NCBI RefSeq assembly: GCF_014284175.1
Contig: NZ_JACOGA010000012.1
Location: 62,001-126,000 of the forward strand
DNA: 64,000 bases
Origin: Affinundibacterium flavidum
GTDB taxonomy: Bacteria; Pseudomonadota; Gammaproteobacteria; Burkholderiales; Burkholderiaceae_D
Direction of reading: 5' to 3'
Shown: positions 19,965 to 28,293 of the stretch, piece after piece
Position numbering within the stretch: position 1 is the stretch's first letter
How the letters are laid out: each line of letters opens with the position of its first letter
The notes under the pieces: model-generated
Told to the model about the DNA's origin: nothing
The model's database searches: none
What the model saw: only the letters and a program-made list of their open reading frames with translations
Made by a program: the position numbers and the translations under genes

Positions 19965-20018
19965 TGTGCTTTGTGTTGATACTGATATAAAGGCAAACGT
20001 CAAGGTACAACGAATATT

Positions 20019-20203
20019 CCCTCCCCTTCAAGGGGAGGGCTAGGGTGGGGATGGGTTTAAGGTTCAAGATGGAAGCGCCGTAAAATAGCCGACAATAACC
20101 CATCCCCATCCCAACCGTCCACCGCGCTACTTGCAAGTAGCTTAGAAATTCTTGGCGCAAAGCGTGCTTTGCGAAACACCAAGAATTTCCCCTTGAAGGG
20201 GAA
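20019..20203. repeat. Dense cluster of nested inverted repeats (REP/BIME-like)
   Basis: At least five palindromes in 185 bases of the 442-base gap between the GH65 and GH13 genes. They are 20019-20039 (CCCTCCCCTT and its complement), 20043-20057 with 20097-20111 (GGGTGGGGATGGGTT, one mismatch), the perfect 16-base palindrome 20126-20141 (GCTACTTGCAAGTAGC), a two-tier hairpin 20145-20189 (outer arms GAAATTCTTGG, inner CGCAAAGC-GT-GCTTTGCG), and 20187-20203 (TTCCCCTT-G-AAGGGGAA). GC-rich arms and lack of coding sense fit an extragenic repeat. In an mRNA it could shield the upstream 3' end from decay. Confidence 0.85.
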
Positions 20204-20262
20204 GGAGTAAAACCAGAATTTCTTGCTCACATCGGAGGGGAAAATAATTCGATGATGAGTTT

Positions 20263-20302
20263 CGGCTCCCTCCTTGCGTGAGTAAGTGAGGGGCTTTTTT
20301 TA
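20263..20302 (+). terminator. Possible Rho-independent terminator
   Basis: An imperfect stem (CGGCTCCCTC near 20263 against GAGGGGC at 20288-20294) is followed by a T7 run. It would end the pgmB/GH65 transcript, and the GH13 gene would then need its own promoter in the 100 bases that follow. Confidence 0.45.
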
Positions 20303-20406
20303 TCTGGGATGTTGGTGTGTTTTCGTGATTTGTCAGGTGGGAACTAAGTTGTCAATGACGGGTCAAATACGTTCTTTATTATTGCGAAATAAGTTATGGC
20401 AAAGCA

Positions 20407-22041
20407 ATGAAAAATTTCACTGCAAATAAAACAGACTGGTGGCGCGAGGCTGTGATTTATCAGGTCTATCCGCGTAGTTTTAACGATAGCAATGGTGACG
20501 GTATTGGAGATTTACCAGGCATCACCGAGAAGCTTGATTACATCGCCAGTCTGGGCGTTGATATCGTTTGGATTTCACCTTTTTTCACTTCGCCGATGAA
20601 AGACTTTGGTTATGACGTTGCCGACTATTGTGATGTCGATCCTTTGTTTGGCACGCTGGCCGATTTTGATACGCTGATTGCGCGTGCGCATGAGCTGGGT
20701 TTGAAAATCATGATCGACCAGGTCTTGTCACATACTGCAGAAAGTCATCCCTGGTTTGCTGAAAGTCGCAGCAGCAGAAATAATCCTAAAGCCGACTGGT
20801 ACGTGTGGGCCGATCCGCAAGCCGATGGTACGCCGCCGAATAATTGGTTATCGATATTTGGTGGCTCTGCGTGGCAATGGGATACGCGTCGTTGCCAATA
20901 CTATCTGCATAATTTCTTGACCAGTCAGCCGGATATGAATTTTCATCATCTTGCGGTGCAAGATGCGCATTTGGAAAACATGCGATTTTGGCTGGAACGC
21001 GGTGTTGATGGTTTTCGTATGGATGCTTGCATTTATCATTTTCATGATCAGCAATTGCGGAACAATCCCGTTGCAGCGAAGCAAAATACAGTGAACGTTG
21101 CGGCTTCTAATCCGTATGGTATGCAGGCGCATATCTACGATAATTCGCGTCCAGAAAATTTAGCATTTTTGGAGCGCGTGCGAATCTTGCTCGATGAATA
21201 TCAGGCGATCTCTATAGGAGAAATCGGTGCCGATGATGCGCTTGAAGTGATGGCGCAATACACCGAAGGTGGTAAGCGTTTGCACATGGCGTATAGCTTT
21301 AATTTGCTGACCGCCGAGTTTTCGGTAGCGCATATACGTGCACAAGTAGAAGCCTTTGAAGCGCGCGTGAAAGATGGTGGTGCATCGTGGTCAGTTGGTA
21401 ATCATGATGTAGTGCGGGTGCAGACGCGCTGGGGTGGCAAGTCGGCTGGACCTGCTTTCGCCAAAATGATCATGAGCTTGCAATTGATGTTGAAGGGTAC
21501 TCCTTGTATCTACCAAGGCGATGAGTTGGGACTGAGCGAGGCGGAGCTGGCTTATGAAGATTTGCAAGATCCGGTGGGGATTACTTTTTGGCCCGAGTCA
21601 AAAGGGCGCGATGGTTGTCGTACGCCCATGCCTTGGGATGCTGATCAGCCGTATGTGGGGTTTTCAGATGCGAAGCCTTGGTTGCCTGTGTCCATGGAGC
21701 ATGTTGCTTTGGCAGCGAGCCAGCAAGAGCTTGATCCAGATTCTGTGCTGAATTTTGTGCGTAAAGTGATGCGCTGGCGTAAAAGTATTCCTCAGCTATT
21801 GCGTGGCGATATCCATTTTTACGATTTACCCGAACCTCTATTGGCCTTGAGTCGTGACTTGGAGGGGGCACCCAGCGTGTATGCGGTCTTTAATTTGTCC
21901 GCGCAAGTGCAACAAATAGACTGGCCTTTGATACAAGATGCTATCGTTTTGTCGGGGCATGGCTTAGTGGGGCAGAAAGACGGCGCTAGCTTAAGCTTGC
22001 CCGCCTATGGTGCCTGGATAGGTTTGAAACGACGTGGCTGA
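20407..22041 (+). CDS. GH13 alpha-glucosidase
   Basis: 544 residues. The opening WWREAVIYQVYPRSFNDSNGDGIGDLPGI and VDIVWISPFFTSPMKDFGYDV are typical of oligo-1,6/alpha-glucosidase-like GH13 enzymes. The catalytic residues are present: Asp206 (GFRMDA) as nucleophile, Glu272 (SIGEIG) as acid and Asp334 (GNHDVVR) as stabiliser. No signal peptide, so cytosolic. It likely releases glucose from alpha-linked oligosaccharides that the maltose phosphorylase does not use. The ATG lies in ATGGCAAAGCAATGA, where an out-of-frame ATG precedes it, and the ribosome site is weak. Same strand as pgmB/GH65 but separated by repeats. Confidence 0.92.
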   Translation: MKNFTANKTDWWREAVIYQVYPRSFNDSNGDGIGDLPGITEKLDYIASLGVDIVWISPFFTSPMKDFGYDVADYCDVDPLFGTLADFDTLIARAHELGLKIMIDQVLSHTAESHPWFAESRSSRNNPKADWYVWADPQADGTPPNNWLSIFGGSAWQWDTRRCQYYLHNFLTSQPDMNFHHLAVQDAHLENMRFWLERGVDGFRMDACIYHFHDQQLRNNPVAAKQNTVNVAASNPYGMQAHIYDNSRPENLAFLERVRILLDEYQAISIGEIGADDALEVMAQYTEGGKRLHMAYSFNLLTAEFSVAHIRAQVEAFEARVKDGGASWSVGNHDVVRVQTRWGGKSAGPAFAKMIMSLQLMLKGTPCIYQGDELGLSEAELAYEDLQDPVGITFWPESKGRDGCRTPMPWDADQPYVGFSDAKPWLPVSMEHVALAASQQELDPDSVLNFVRKVMRWRKSIPQLLRGDIHFYDLPEPLLALSRDLEGAPSVYAVFNLSAQVQQIDWPLIQDAIVLSGHGLVGQKDGASLSLPAYGAWIGLKRRG

Positions 22042-22109
22042 TAGATTGTAGAGATTCCGTTTATACTGCGACTTTCAATTTCATTAGACTATTTTTTGGG
22101 ATAAAAGCT

Positions 22110-22829
22110 ATGCAAAATAGTGTGGACGCACAATGGAAACGTCGCCGCTTCTCACAATTCATTGCCGTCGCGGGATTGGGGTGCCTGAATTTGAATCTGG
22201 GCATGAATGTACAGGCGTCTATCGTCAAACCTGAAGTAGGTCGCGAGTACACGGTTTTGTCAGAAGTGCAGAGTACTGGTTCCAGCTCTAAAATCGAAGT
22301 GATTGAATTCTTCGCTTACTATTGCCACTTCTGTTATGGCTTAGAGCCGACCCTTGCTGAGTGGGTAAAAAAGCAGGGTGACAAAATCAATTTCAAACGC
22401 ATCCATGTTTTGAATCCCGGTGTGGAAACGCAACAAAAATTATTCTTCGCGCTCGATGCCATCGGTAAGGCAGATGAATTGCATAACCAAATCTTTGACG
22501 CCTATCACGTGCAACGTAATCGATTGATGACGGATGAACAGGTGCGTGATTTCATCAACAAAACTAGTATCGATAAAGCAGCATTTTTTAGTGCGTATAA
22601 CTCATTCACAGTGAAGACCAAACAAGGTCGTTCGCAACGGGTGATGGCTGATTATGAAGTCAGCTCTTGGCCGACTTTAATTGTCGATGGACGCTTCCAC
22701 ACCTCACCGTCTATGGCCGGTAATGAATATGGACGGCCATCTGAAGAGCAAGCGAATCAGGCTTTATTGCCAGTCTTGGATTGGCTGATTGCGAAGGCGC
22801 AAAAAGAGAAGGCTGGTGCTGGCAAATGA
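22110..22829 (+). CDS. dsbA: Thiol:disulfide interchange protein DsbA
   Basis: 239 residues. The thioredoxin-like domain has the redox motif CHFC at Cys72-Cys75 in EFFAYYCHFCYG and the cis-proline in SSWPTLIVDG. It introduces disulfides into periplasmic proteins and is reoxidised by DsbB. The signal region KRRRFSQFIAVAGLGCLNLNLG holds an RRRFSQF stretch like a twin-arginine signal, unusual for DsbA, which is normally exported by Sec/SRP; the hydrophobic core follows and the mature form begins after VQASIVK. Starts 69 bases after the GH13 gene on the same strand, but no functional link is evident. Confidence 0.92.
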   Translation: MQNSVDAQWKRRRFSQFIAVAGLGCLNLNLGMNVQASIVKPEVGREYTVLSEVQSTGSSSKIEVIEFFAYYCHFCYGLEPTLAEWVKKQGDKINFKRIHVLNPGVETQQKLFFALDAIGKADELHNQIFDAYHVQRNRLMTDEQVRDFINKTSIDKAAFFSAYNSFTVKTKQGRSQRVMADYEVSSWPTLIVDGRFHTSPSMAGNEYGRPSEEQANQALLPVLDWLIAKAQKEKAGAGK

Positions 22830-22944
22830 ATTATGGGATGGATGGCGAGACGATTAGTGCTTGATAGATTCAAGATAGCGCGATGCGAAATATACTGATA
22901 ATTTTCTCCCATTAAAAGTATAGATATATAACAAGTTGAATAGT

Positions 22945-23053
22945 CAGTGAAAGTATTTGTCGTCGCTCCTGCGTAGGCAGGAGCCCAGTGTCTTTGCTTG
23001 CTTAACGAACGTCACTGGATTCCTGCCTACGCAGGAATGACACACTTTCACTG
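22945..23053. repeat. 109-base palindromic (cruciform) intergenic element
   Basis: Terminal inverted repeats CAGTGAAAGT (22945-22954) and ACTTTCACTG (23044-23053) bound the element. Inside are two arms that mirror each other: CTCCTGCGTAGGCAGGAG and ATTCCTGCCTACGCAGGAAT, each able to form a hairpin of its own, flanked by CCCAGTG and CACTGG. The whole has no coding sense and looks like a MITE or REP element. The 317-base gap between dsbA and the convergent KAS III gene holds nothing else. Confidence 0.85.
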
Positions 23054-23146
23054 TTTTATCGTTTCTTTCATGATACTGAAGGATTTGTGTTGATGCCTAT
23101 GCCTTCAAAAGGGGGCGGGCGATTCAAGACTTCAAAAAACAGCTGC

Positions 23147-24271
23147 TTAGTTGAGCTTCTTCACCACCACACAACCTATCGAATAACCCGCACCAAACGA
23201 GCAAATAACACCTATCGCATCTTTTGCTAAATCATCCTGATGCTTGTGAAAAGCAATGATAGAACCTGCAGAAGACGTATTGGCGTAGGTGTCCAAAATG
23301 GTTGGTGATTCCTCTGTGCTGGCATCGCGTCCCAAAATCAAACGGGCGATCAGCAAATTCATATTCAAGTTTGCCTGATGCAGCCAGAAGCGTTGAATTT
23401 TGTCCACTTCTAATCCTGCTGCCTGCACGGTAGTTGTGATAGTTTCCGCGGCCATAGGACAGACTTCTTTAAACACCTTGCGACCTTGCTGGCGGAATAA
23501 TTTGTCGGCTTTACCAATACCGCTTTCGTCGGCACGATTTAAGAAACCAAAGTTGTTGCGGATATTATTTGAAAATGCCGTTTTCAGTTTCATCCCCAAA
23601 ATGCTGAACTGATGTGCTGAGGTCGCTAGATCTGCGCGCTCTAAAAGAATCGCCGTGCAAGCATCACCAAAAATGAAGTGACTATCACGATCACGCCAGT
23701 TTAAATGACCACTGGTGATTTCTGGATTCACGACTAAGACTGCGCGTGCCTGTCCACTTTGAATCGCACTCATGGCAGCCTGTATGCCAAAAGTCGCAGA
23801 CGAACAAGCCACATTCATATCGAAGCCATAGCCATCAATCCCGAGGGCGTTCTGAATCTCGACCGCCATCGCTGGATAGGCACGTTGCATATTGCTGGCT
23901 GCACAAATTACCGCATCTACATCCGCTGCTGTTCTACCGGCGCGCTCTAAGGCTTGCTTGGCAGCCGCGACTGCCATTTCACACATGATCGACGGCTCAT
24001 CATCGCTGCGTTCAGCGATATGTGGCACCATGCGATTGACATCCAATACGCCAGCTTTGTTGACTACATAGCGCGATTTAATGCCAGAAGCTTTTTCAAT
24101 GAAGGCTTCGCTGGATGTTTCTAGCGCTGCAATCCCGCCAGCTGCAATCGCGGTAGCATTGCTTTGATTGAATTGCTCGACATAGGCATTAAAGCTAGCG
24201 ATGAGTTCTTGGTTGGAGATGGATTCGGTGGGCGTGTAAAGACCGGTGCCGCTGATGACGACTTGATTCAT
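23147..24271 (-). CDS. Beta-ketoacyl-ACP synthase III (FabH-like, long form)
   Basis: 374 residues from ATG 24271. GAGGAA lies six bases upstream, which favours this over an in-frame ATG 45 bases earlier. The catalytic triad is intact: Cys156 in [10 protein letters not shown], His298 in FWLHQANLN and Asn331 in [10 protein letters not shown]. The family condenses an acyl-CoA with malonyl-ACP to begin fatty acid or polyketide synthesis. The extra length compared with E. coli FabH (about 317) places it among the long KAS III forms that differ in primer choice. No fab genes are adjacent. Confidence 0.88.
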   Translation of the reverse strand: MNQVVISGTGLYTPTESISNQELIASFNAYVEQFNQSNATAIAAGGIAALETSSEAFIEKASGIKSRYVVNKAGVLDVNRMVPHIAERSDDEPSIMCEMAVAAAKQALERAGRTAADVDAVICAASNMQRAYPAMAVEIQNALGIDGYGFDMNVACSSATFGIQAAMSAIQSGQARAVLVVNPEITSGHLNWRDRDSHFIFGDACTAILLERADLATSAHQFSILGMKLKTAFSNNIRNNFGFLNRADESGIGKADKLFRQQGRKVFKEVCPMAAETITTTVQAAGLEVDKIQRFWLHQANLNMNLLIARLILGRDASTEESPTILDTYANTSSAGSIIAFHKHQDDLAKDAIGVICSFGAGYSIGCVVVKKLN

Positions 24272-24487
24272 CTGGGTTTCCTCGCTGGGTTTCTGGAGTG
24301 GAGTGAAGGATAGCACTGCTTCTGTCGGCGGTGCTTAGCTCACCGATTTTACACAAGTATTTTGTCAGCACTGCCTTCGCCTCGAGAACTTAGAGGATAT
24401 CCTCGAAACTTTCGTTGCGCAAATCTAGGCAATAGGGCATCAGGATAAGCATCAAAATCGGCATGACGATAGGAATCACAATCGGCA

Positions 24488-25120
24488 TCACACGGCCAGA
24501 TAGCGCCCTGGGCGATGATTGAGCATGATCGCCAAATTCAAGACCACCGCACCAATCACAGAAGCCAACATTGCCATGGGCGATACCAGTAAGAACGAGG
24601 CGCATACAATACACAGATCAATGCCCATTTGCATTTTGCCCGCACGAATGCCATGTTTTTCTTGCAAATACAGCGTCAAAATATTGATACCACCCAAACT
24701 AGCTTGATGTCTGAATAGCACAATAAAACCAACACCCATCAAGGAGCCGCCTATCATTGCGACATAAAAAGGTGTCAATGCGCTCAGTTGCACCATCTTA
24801 GGATGCAGACCTGACATGACAGAAACTAAGGCGACAGAAATAAAAGTCTTGAGCGTAAAACGCCAACCCAACCGTTTCCAAGCCAGCCAATAAAAGGGTA
24901 GATTCAACACAAAGAAGACTGCGCCAAAAGATAAGTCAGTTGCATAATGAATCAGAAATGCCAAACCCGCCGTGCCGCCAGTAAATAAGCCAGCTTGATT
25001 AAATAAGGCGACACCCAGCGAGACCAATAAGGTACCGGTAAAAATCGCCAGCACATCTTCGAAAAGATTATGAGGCACAGCAACAGGTGGGCGTGGCGGG
25101 GTGGACATCGCAGTTTTCAT
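24488..25120 (-). CDS. YitT-family membrane protein
   Basis: 210 residues with five or so membrane segments. The family marks are an early LFEDVLAIFTGTLLVSLGVALFNQAGLFTGGTAGLAFL and the central RHQASLGGINILTLYLQEKHGIRAGKMQMGID. This is the YitT (DUF161-type) family of inner-membrane proteins, with no settled transport substrate. The start may be Met1 or the Met at codon 5; neither has a strong ribosome site. No close neighbour on the same strand suggests an operon. Confidence 0.8.
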   Translation of the reverse strand: MKTAMSTPPRPPVAVPHNLFEDVLAIFTGTLLVSLGVALFNQAGLFTGGTAGLAFLIHYATDLSFGAVFFVLNLPFYWLAWKRLGWRFTLKTFISVALVSVMSGLHPKMVQLSALTPFYVAMIGGSLMGVGFIVLFRHQASLGGINILTLYLQEKHGIRAGKMQMGIDLCIVCASFLLVSPMAMLASVIGAVVLNLAIMLNHRPGRYLAV

Positions 25121-25310
25121 AAAGGCAAACTTGGCTAATCGACTGATTTGAGAGGATTCTCAGTCCACATTGTAGCGGTGTCTTGCGCCTGACTTGGCCA
25201 CGTTCCTGGCCTATTCAGGGTTTACTTGATGCTTGTCAAAGCGAATGCAGGGAGGGGGCGGGCTCAGGGGGAGCTCGTTGATTTAAGCTCCCCCCAAGAC
25301 TAAACAAGAT

Positions 25311-26297
25311 TTATGACTTCAAGGCTTTCAATTGATCTTCTACTTCCGATTTAATCTTCTTAGATAGTTCAGGTTTGAAACTCAAAGCTTTTTCATAGGC
25401 AGCGATCGCTTTGACTTTATCGCCTAGTGTTTGCCATGCTTTGCCTATGCGATAAAGTGCATTTGCGCTGGCATCAATCACCACGGATTTTTCTAAGAAT
25501 GGCAGCGCATCTTTTGCTTTTCCTTGCTCTTGCAAAGTCTTGCCTAAACCATAAAATCCCAGCGATGAATCGGGAAAACGGTTACATAATTCACGGAAGA
25601 CTTTTTCTGCCTCCGTCATTTTTTTATCGTTGACTAAGGCGTGTCCAATATTCGACAGTACATTGCGTTGATGCTTGGCGAGCGCCTCTGAGTTGGAGGT
25701 GTTAACCGCCAGGGCAACAGAAGTTGCGCGCTCTATATTTTCCTCATGTAAATCGAGTGAAGCTTGTAGCAGTGCGCCTGCAGCAGGGCTGTATTTAATG
25801 GTTTCGACGATAAAATCTTTGGCTTTGCCTGTGCCGCCACCGACGAAGCTAGGCGCTTGTAAATAGAATTGCATCAAAGAGCTGCGTGCGCTGAAGTTCG
25901 ATGGATCGAGTTCGATGGCTTTCTTGAAGGAGTCGCGAATCTTGCCGACATAACTGATGGCAGACATGACGCCACCGCGCATTGCTTTAGTGCCCAGCGT
26001 ATTGCCTAGCGCTTCCTGACATTCGGAGTTTTTGGGATTGGCAGCAATGCATTGCTCGGCGAGTTTGACGGCTTCGTCAAGGCGGCTTTCTTTGCCTTCT
26101 ATTAATATGAGTTCTGTTCGTGCGACTAAGGCATCTGGATTGTTGGGCTCACTGCTGAGTTTAGTGCTGGTGGCTTTTTCGACTTCGGCATATTTTTTTG
26201 CCTTAATTAAAGCTTCATACTCGTGAGCTTGGCTGATTTGTAGAGAGCTGATGCTCAATAGTAAGAATACAGCGGAGAGTTGGTATTTTGTGTTCAT
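25311..26297 (-). CDS. Secreted TPR-repeat protein
   Basis: 328 residues. A signal peptide (MNTKYQLSAVFLLLSISSLQ) ends at SQAHE. Tetratricopeptide repeats fill the mature protein, with recognisable helix pairs such as NPDALVARTELILIEGK, AIELDPSNFSARSSLMQFYL, DSSLGFYGLGKTLQEQGK and ANALYRIGKAWQTLGDKVKAIAAYEKALSFKPEL. TPRs mediate protein-protein contacts; the protein is likely periplasmic. Partners are not evident. GGGAT lies before the ATG. Confidence 0.8.
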   Translation of the reverse strand: MNTKYQLSAVFLLLSISSLQISQAHEYEALIKAKKYAEVEKATSTKLSSEPNNPDALVARTELILIEGKESRLDEAVKLAEQCIAANPKNSECQEALGNTLGTKAMRGGVMSAISYVGKIRDSFKKAIELDPSNFSARSSLMQFYLQAPSFVGGGTGKAKDFIVETIKYSPAAGALLQASLDLHEENIERATSVALAVNTSNSEALAKHQRNVLSNIGHALVNDKKMTEAEKVFRELCNRFPDSSLGFYGLGKTLQEQGKAKDALPFLEKSVVIDASANALYRIGKAWQTLGDKVKAIAAYEKALSFKPELSKKIKSEVEDQLKALKS

Positions 26298-26618
26298 TGT
26301 TTAATCCCATCTAGAGCGACATGTGAAAGCAAAAACTGGTGCAAATTGTGAAGCGATGTGCAGTGTCAATTTTGTATTAACGCTTGTCAATCAAAATGCG
26401 ATGACACAGAATTTAACAATGATGAAATGACGGAAAAGCGGAATGAAAGGAGTGCAATTTTTCTGATTGAGATAATTACCGAATCGACTTTATGGGAATT
26501 TTTAATGTACCTTGACCGGCAATTTGGGGGGATAGCTTATGCGGCAAGTTGGTTTTGCCACAATCTTGTCGTATTTCTAGGGTAAAGTAGAGCTTGGTTT
26601 ATTTTTGAAAGTCCGGCG
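26298..26618. other. 321-base gap between divergent genes
   Basis: It holds the divergent promoters of the TPR protein and the CorC/HlyC-type protein. No RNA gene, repeat or clear operator is seen. Confidence 0.35.
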
Positions 26619-27938
26619 TTGGATAATATTTTGTATATCGTGGCAGCATTGTTTCTGGTGTTGCTCAATGGTTTTTTTGTGGCGGCAGAATTTGGCTTAG
26701 TCAAACTCAGGGCAACCCGAGTACGTAGCCTGGCCAAAGTCGGTGGATTTCGTGGCCGCTTACTTGTTGCTGTACATCAAAATCTCGATGCCTATCTTTC
26801 TGCTTGTCAACTCGGTATTACGCTGGCATCGCTAGGTTTAGGTTGGGTCGGTGAGCCCGCATTCGCACGTATCTTAGAGCCTTTGCTGACCATGGTCGGT
26901 ATTGATTCTGCCGAATGGATACATCGCATTTCCTTATTTTTCGCGTTTTTCGTGATCTCATTTTTGCATATCGTAGTTGGCGAATTGGCGCCAAAATCGA
27001 TGGCGATCCGTACGCCTGAACGAGTTTCCTTGTGGACTGCGCCAGCTTTGTATTTGTTTTACTGGACGATGTTTCCGGCGATTTGGGTATTGAATAAAAG
27101 CTCCAATACCGTCTTATCGTGGTTGGGCTTGGATGCCAGTCATGGCAGTGATTCGCATTATTCTCCCGAAGAGTTGAAAATGATTTTGCGTGGCAGTCAT
27201 GCCAGTAAAAAACTCACACCGGATGAATGGAGCATCATGGCGCAGATGCTGGATTTCGGCGATCTCGAGATTTCAGATCTAATGCGCCCTATTAATGAAG
27301 TCGTGGCGATGTATAAGGATGTGAGTCTGGAAGAAAACATGGCGACCGCGGCACGCAATCGTTTTAGCCGTTATCCGTATATCGATAGTGACGGAGAAAC
27401 TGTACTTGGCATGTTGCACTTGAAGGATTTGTTTTTGGCGCAGCAAAGCGGTAAGTCTCTAGATGATCTTAGCAAGCATTTGCGCCATGTTGAATATGTG
27501 CCACCGAATACGCCTGCACTTGAATTATTCCGTCGTTTCCGTAAGGGAGCGCCACACTTCGCCATGGTTGGTTATCGCGATAGTAAGCCGGTAGGTTTTT
27601 TAACTTTGGATAATCTATTGAGCGCCTTGGTCGGACAGATTCGGGATGAGTTCCGTCAAAATGATAACGACTGGACGCTGCTCGATGATGGCACCTTGAT
27701 TGGTAAAGGTAGCCTACCATTATTTACGCTGGGAATTGCTTTAGGCATCGATCTTGATAGCGAAGAAGTTGAATCCATCGGTGGATTGATTATGCATGCG
27801 CTCGGTGATCTACCAGAGGAAGGCCAAAAGATAGAATTCCCGCAATTTGATGTGGTGGTGAAAAAGATGAATGGCCCACGCATCGTGTTGGTACGTGTGC
27901 ATCCTAAAACAGGAGAGCAGAGCGATACACTGGATTGA
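26619..27938 (+). CDS. CNNM/DUF21-CBS-CorC_HlyC family membrane protein
   Basis: 439 residues starting at TTG 26619 (no ATG is available before the first membrane segment). DUF21 membrane domain about 1-180 (ALFLVLLNGFFVAAEFGLVKLRATRV, the family's typical opening; LHIVVGELAPKSMAIR). Two CBS motifs follow at about 210-330 (DLMRPINEVVAMYKDVSLEEN; VGFLTLDNLLSALVG). A CorC/HlyC domain at about 350-430 holds IEFPQFDVVVKKMNGPRIVLVRV. The family includes magnesium and cobalt transport proteins; 'hemolysin' is a historical label. The ribosome site is weak. A terminator ends the unit. Confidence 0.85.
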   Translation: MDNILYIVAALFLVLLNGFFVAAEFGLVKLRATRVRSLAKVGGFRGRLLVAVHQNLDAYLSACQLGITLASLGLGWVGEPAFARILEPLLTMVGIDSAEWIHRISLFFAFFVISFLHIVVGELAPKSMAIRTPERVSLWTAPALYLFYWTMFPAIWVLNKSSNTVLSWLGLDASHGSDSHYSPEELKMILRGSHASKKLTPDEWSIMAQMLDFGDLEISDLMRPINEVVAMYKDVSLEENMATAARNRFSRYPYIDSDGETVLGMLHLKDLFLAQQSGKSLDDLSKHLRHVEYVPPNTPALELFRRFRKGAPHFAMVGYRDSKPVGFLTLDNLLSALVGQIRDEFRQNDNDWTLLDDGTLIGKGSLPLFTLGIALGIDLDSEEVESIGGLIMHALGDLPEEGQKIEFPQFDVVVKKMNGPRIVLVRVHPKTGEQSDTLD

Positions 27939-28028
27939 GCTTGATTGATGGGGCAAAGCGAAGTTGGTGTTGGCTAACACTGCCCGAGGTAAGTCGAGGT
28001 AAATCAAGGTAAGTAAAGAATGGATGTA

Positions 28029-28068
28029 ATGGATGTCATGGAAGTTACGCATGACATCCATTTTTTTT
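28029..28068 (+). terminator. Rho-independent terminator
   Basis: A 12-bp perfect stem (28029-28040 with 28050-28061), nine-base loop and T8 run, about 90 bases after the CorC/HlyC-type gene. Confidence 0.92.
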
Positions 28069-28293
28069 GCTTGTTTTTTAGGAATGTTTTTTGTCGCATT
28101 GCAGCGATTGTTTTACATATTTCCCTAGACAGCTTTCTTATTTTCGATCAAGGTATCAACAGTTTGACGTGTTATAAACAAGATAGTTGATTGCTCACAA
28201 AATGAACCCGGTCAGCTCCTGCCTGTCTATGCATAGACGAGTCTGGTCCTATTTGGCTTGATCCGCGGCTCCCATCTTGAACGACAAATAACA

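Noticed and set aside
24390..24614. Open frame of 74 codons after the YitT gene
   Set aside because: It overlaps the YitT gene in another frame and is a low-complexity Ile/Met/Pro stretch.
25267..25294. Rho-independent terminator for the TPR-protein gene
   Set aside because: The stem (GGGGGAGCT with AGCTCCCCC) is good, but no T run follows in the minus direction.
26358..26585. 75-codon open frame in the 26.3-26.6 kb gap
   Set aside because: No ribosome site, no recognisable motif and placed over likely promoter DNA.
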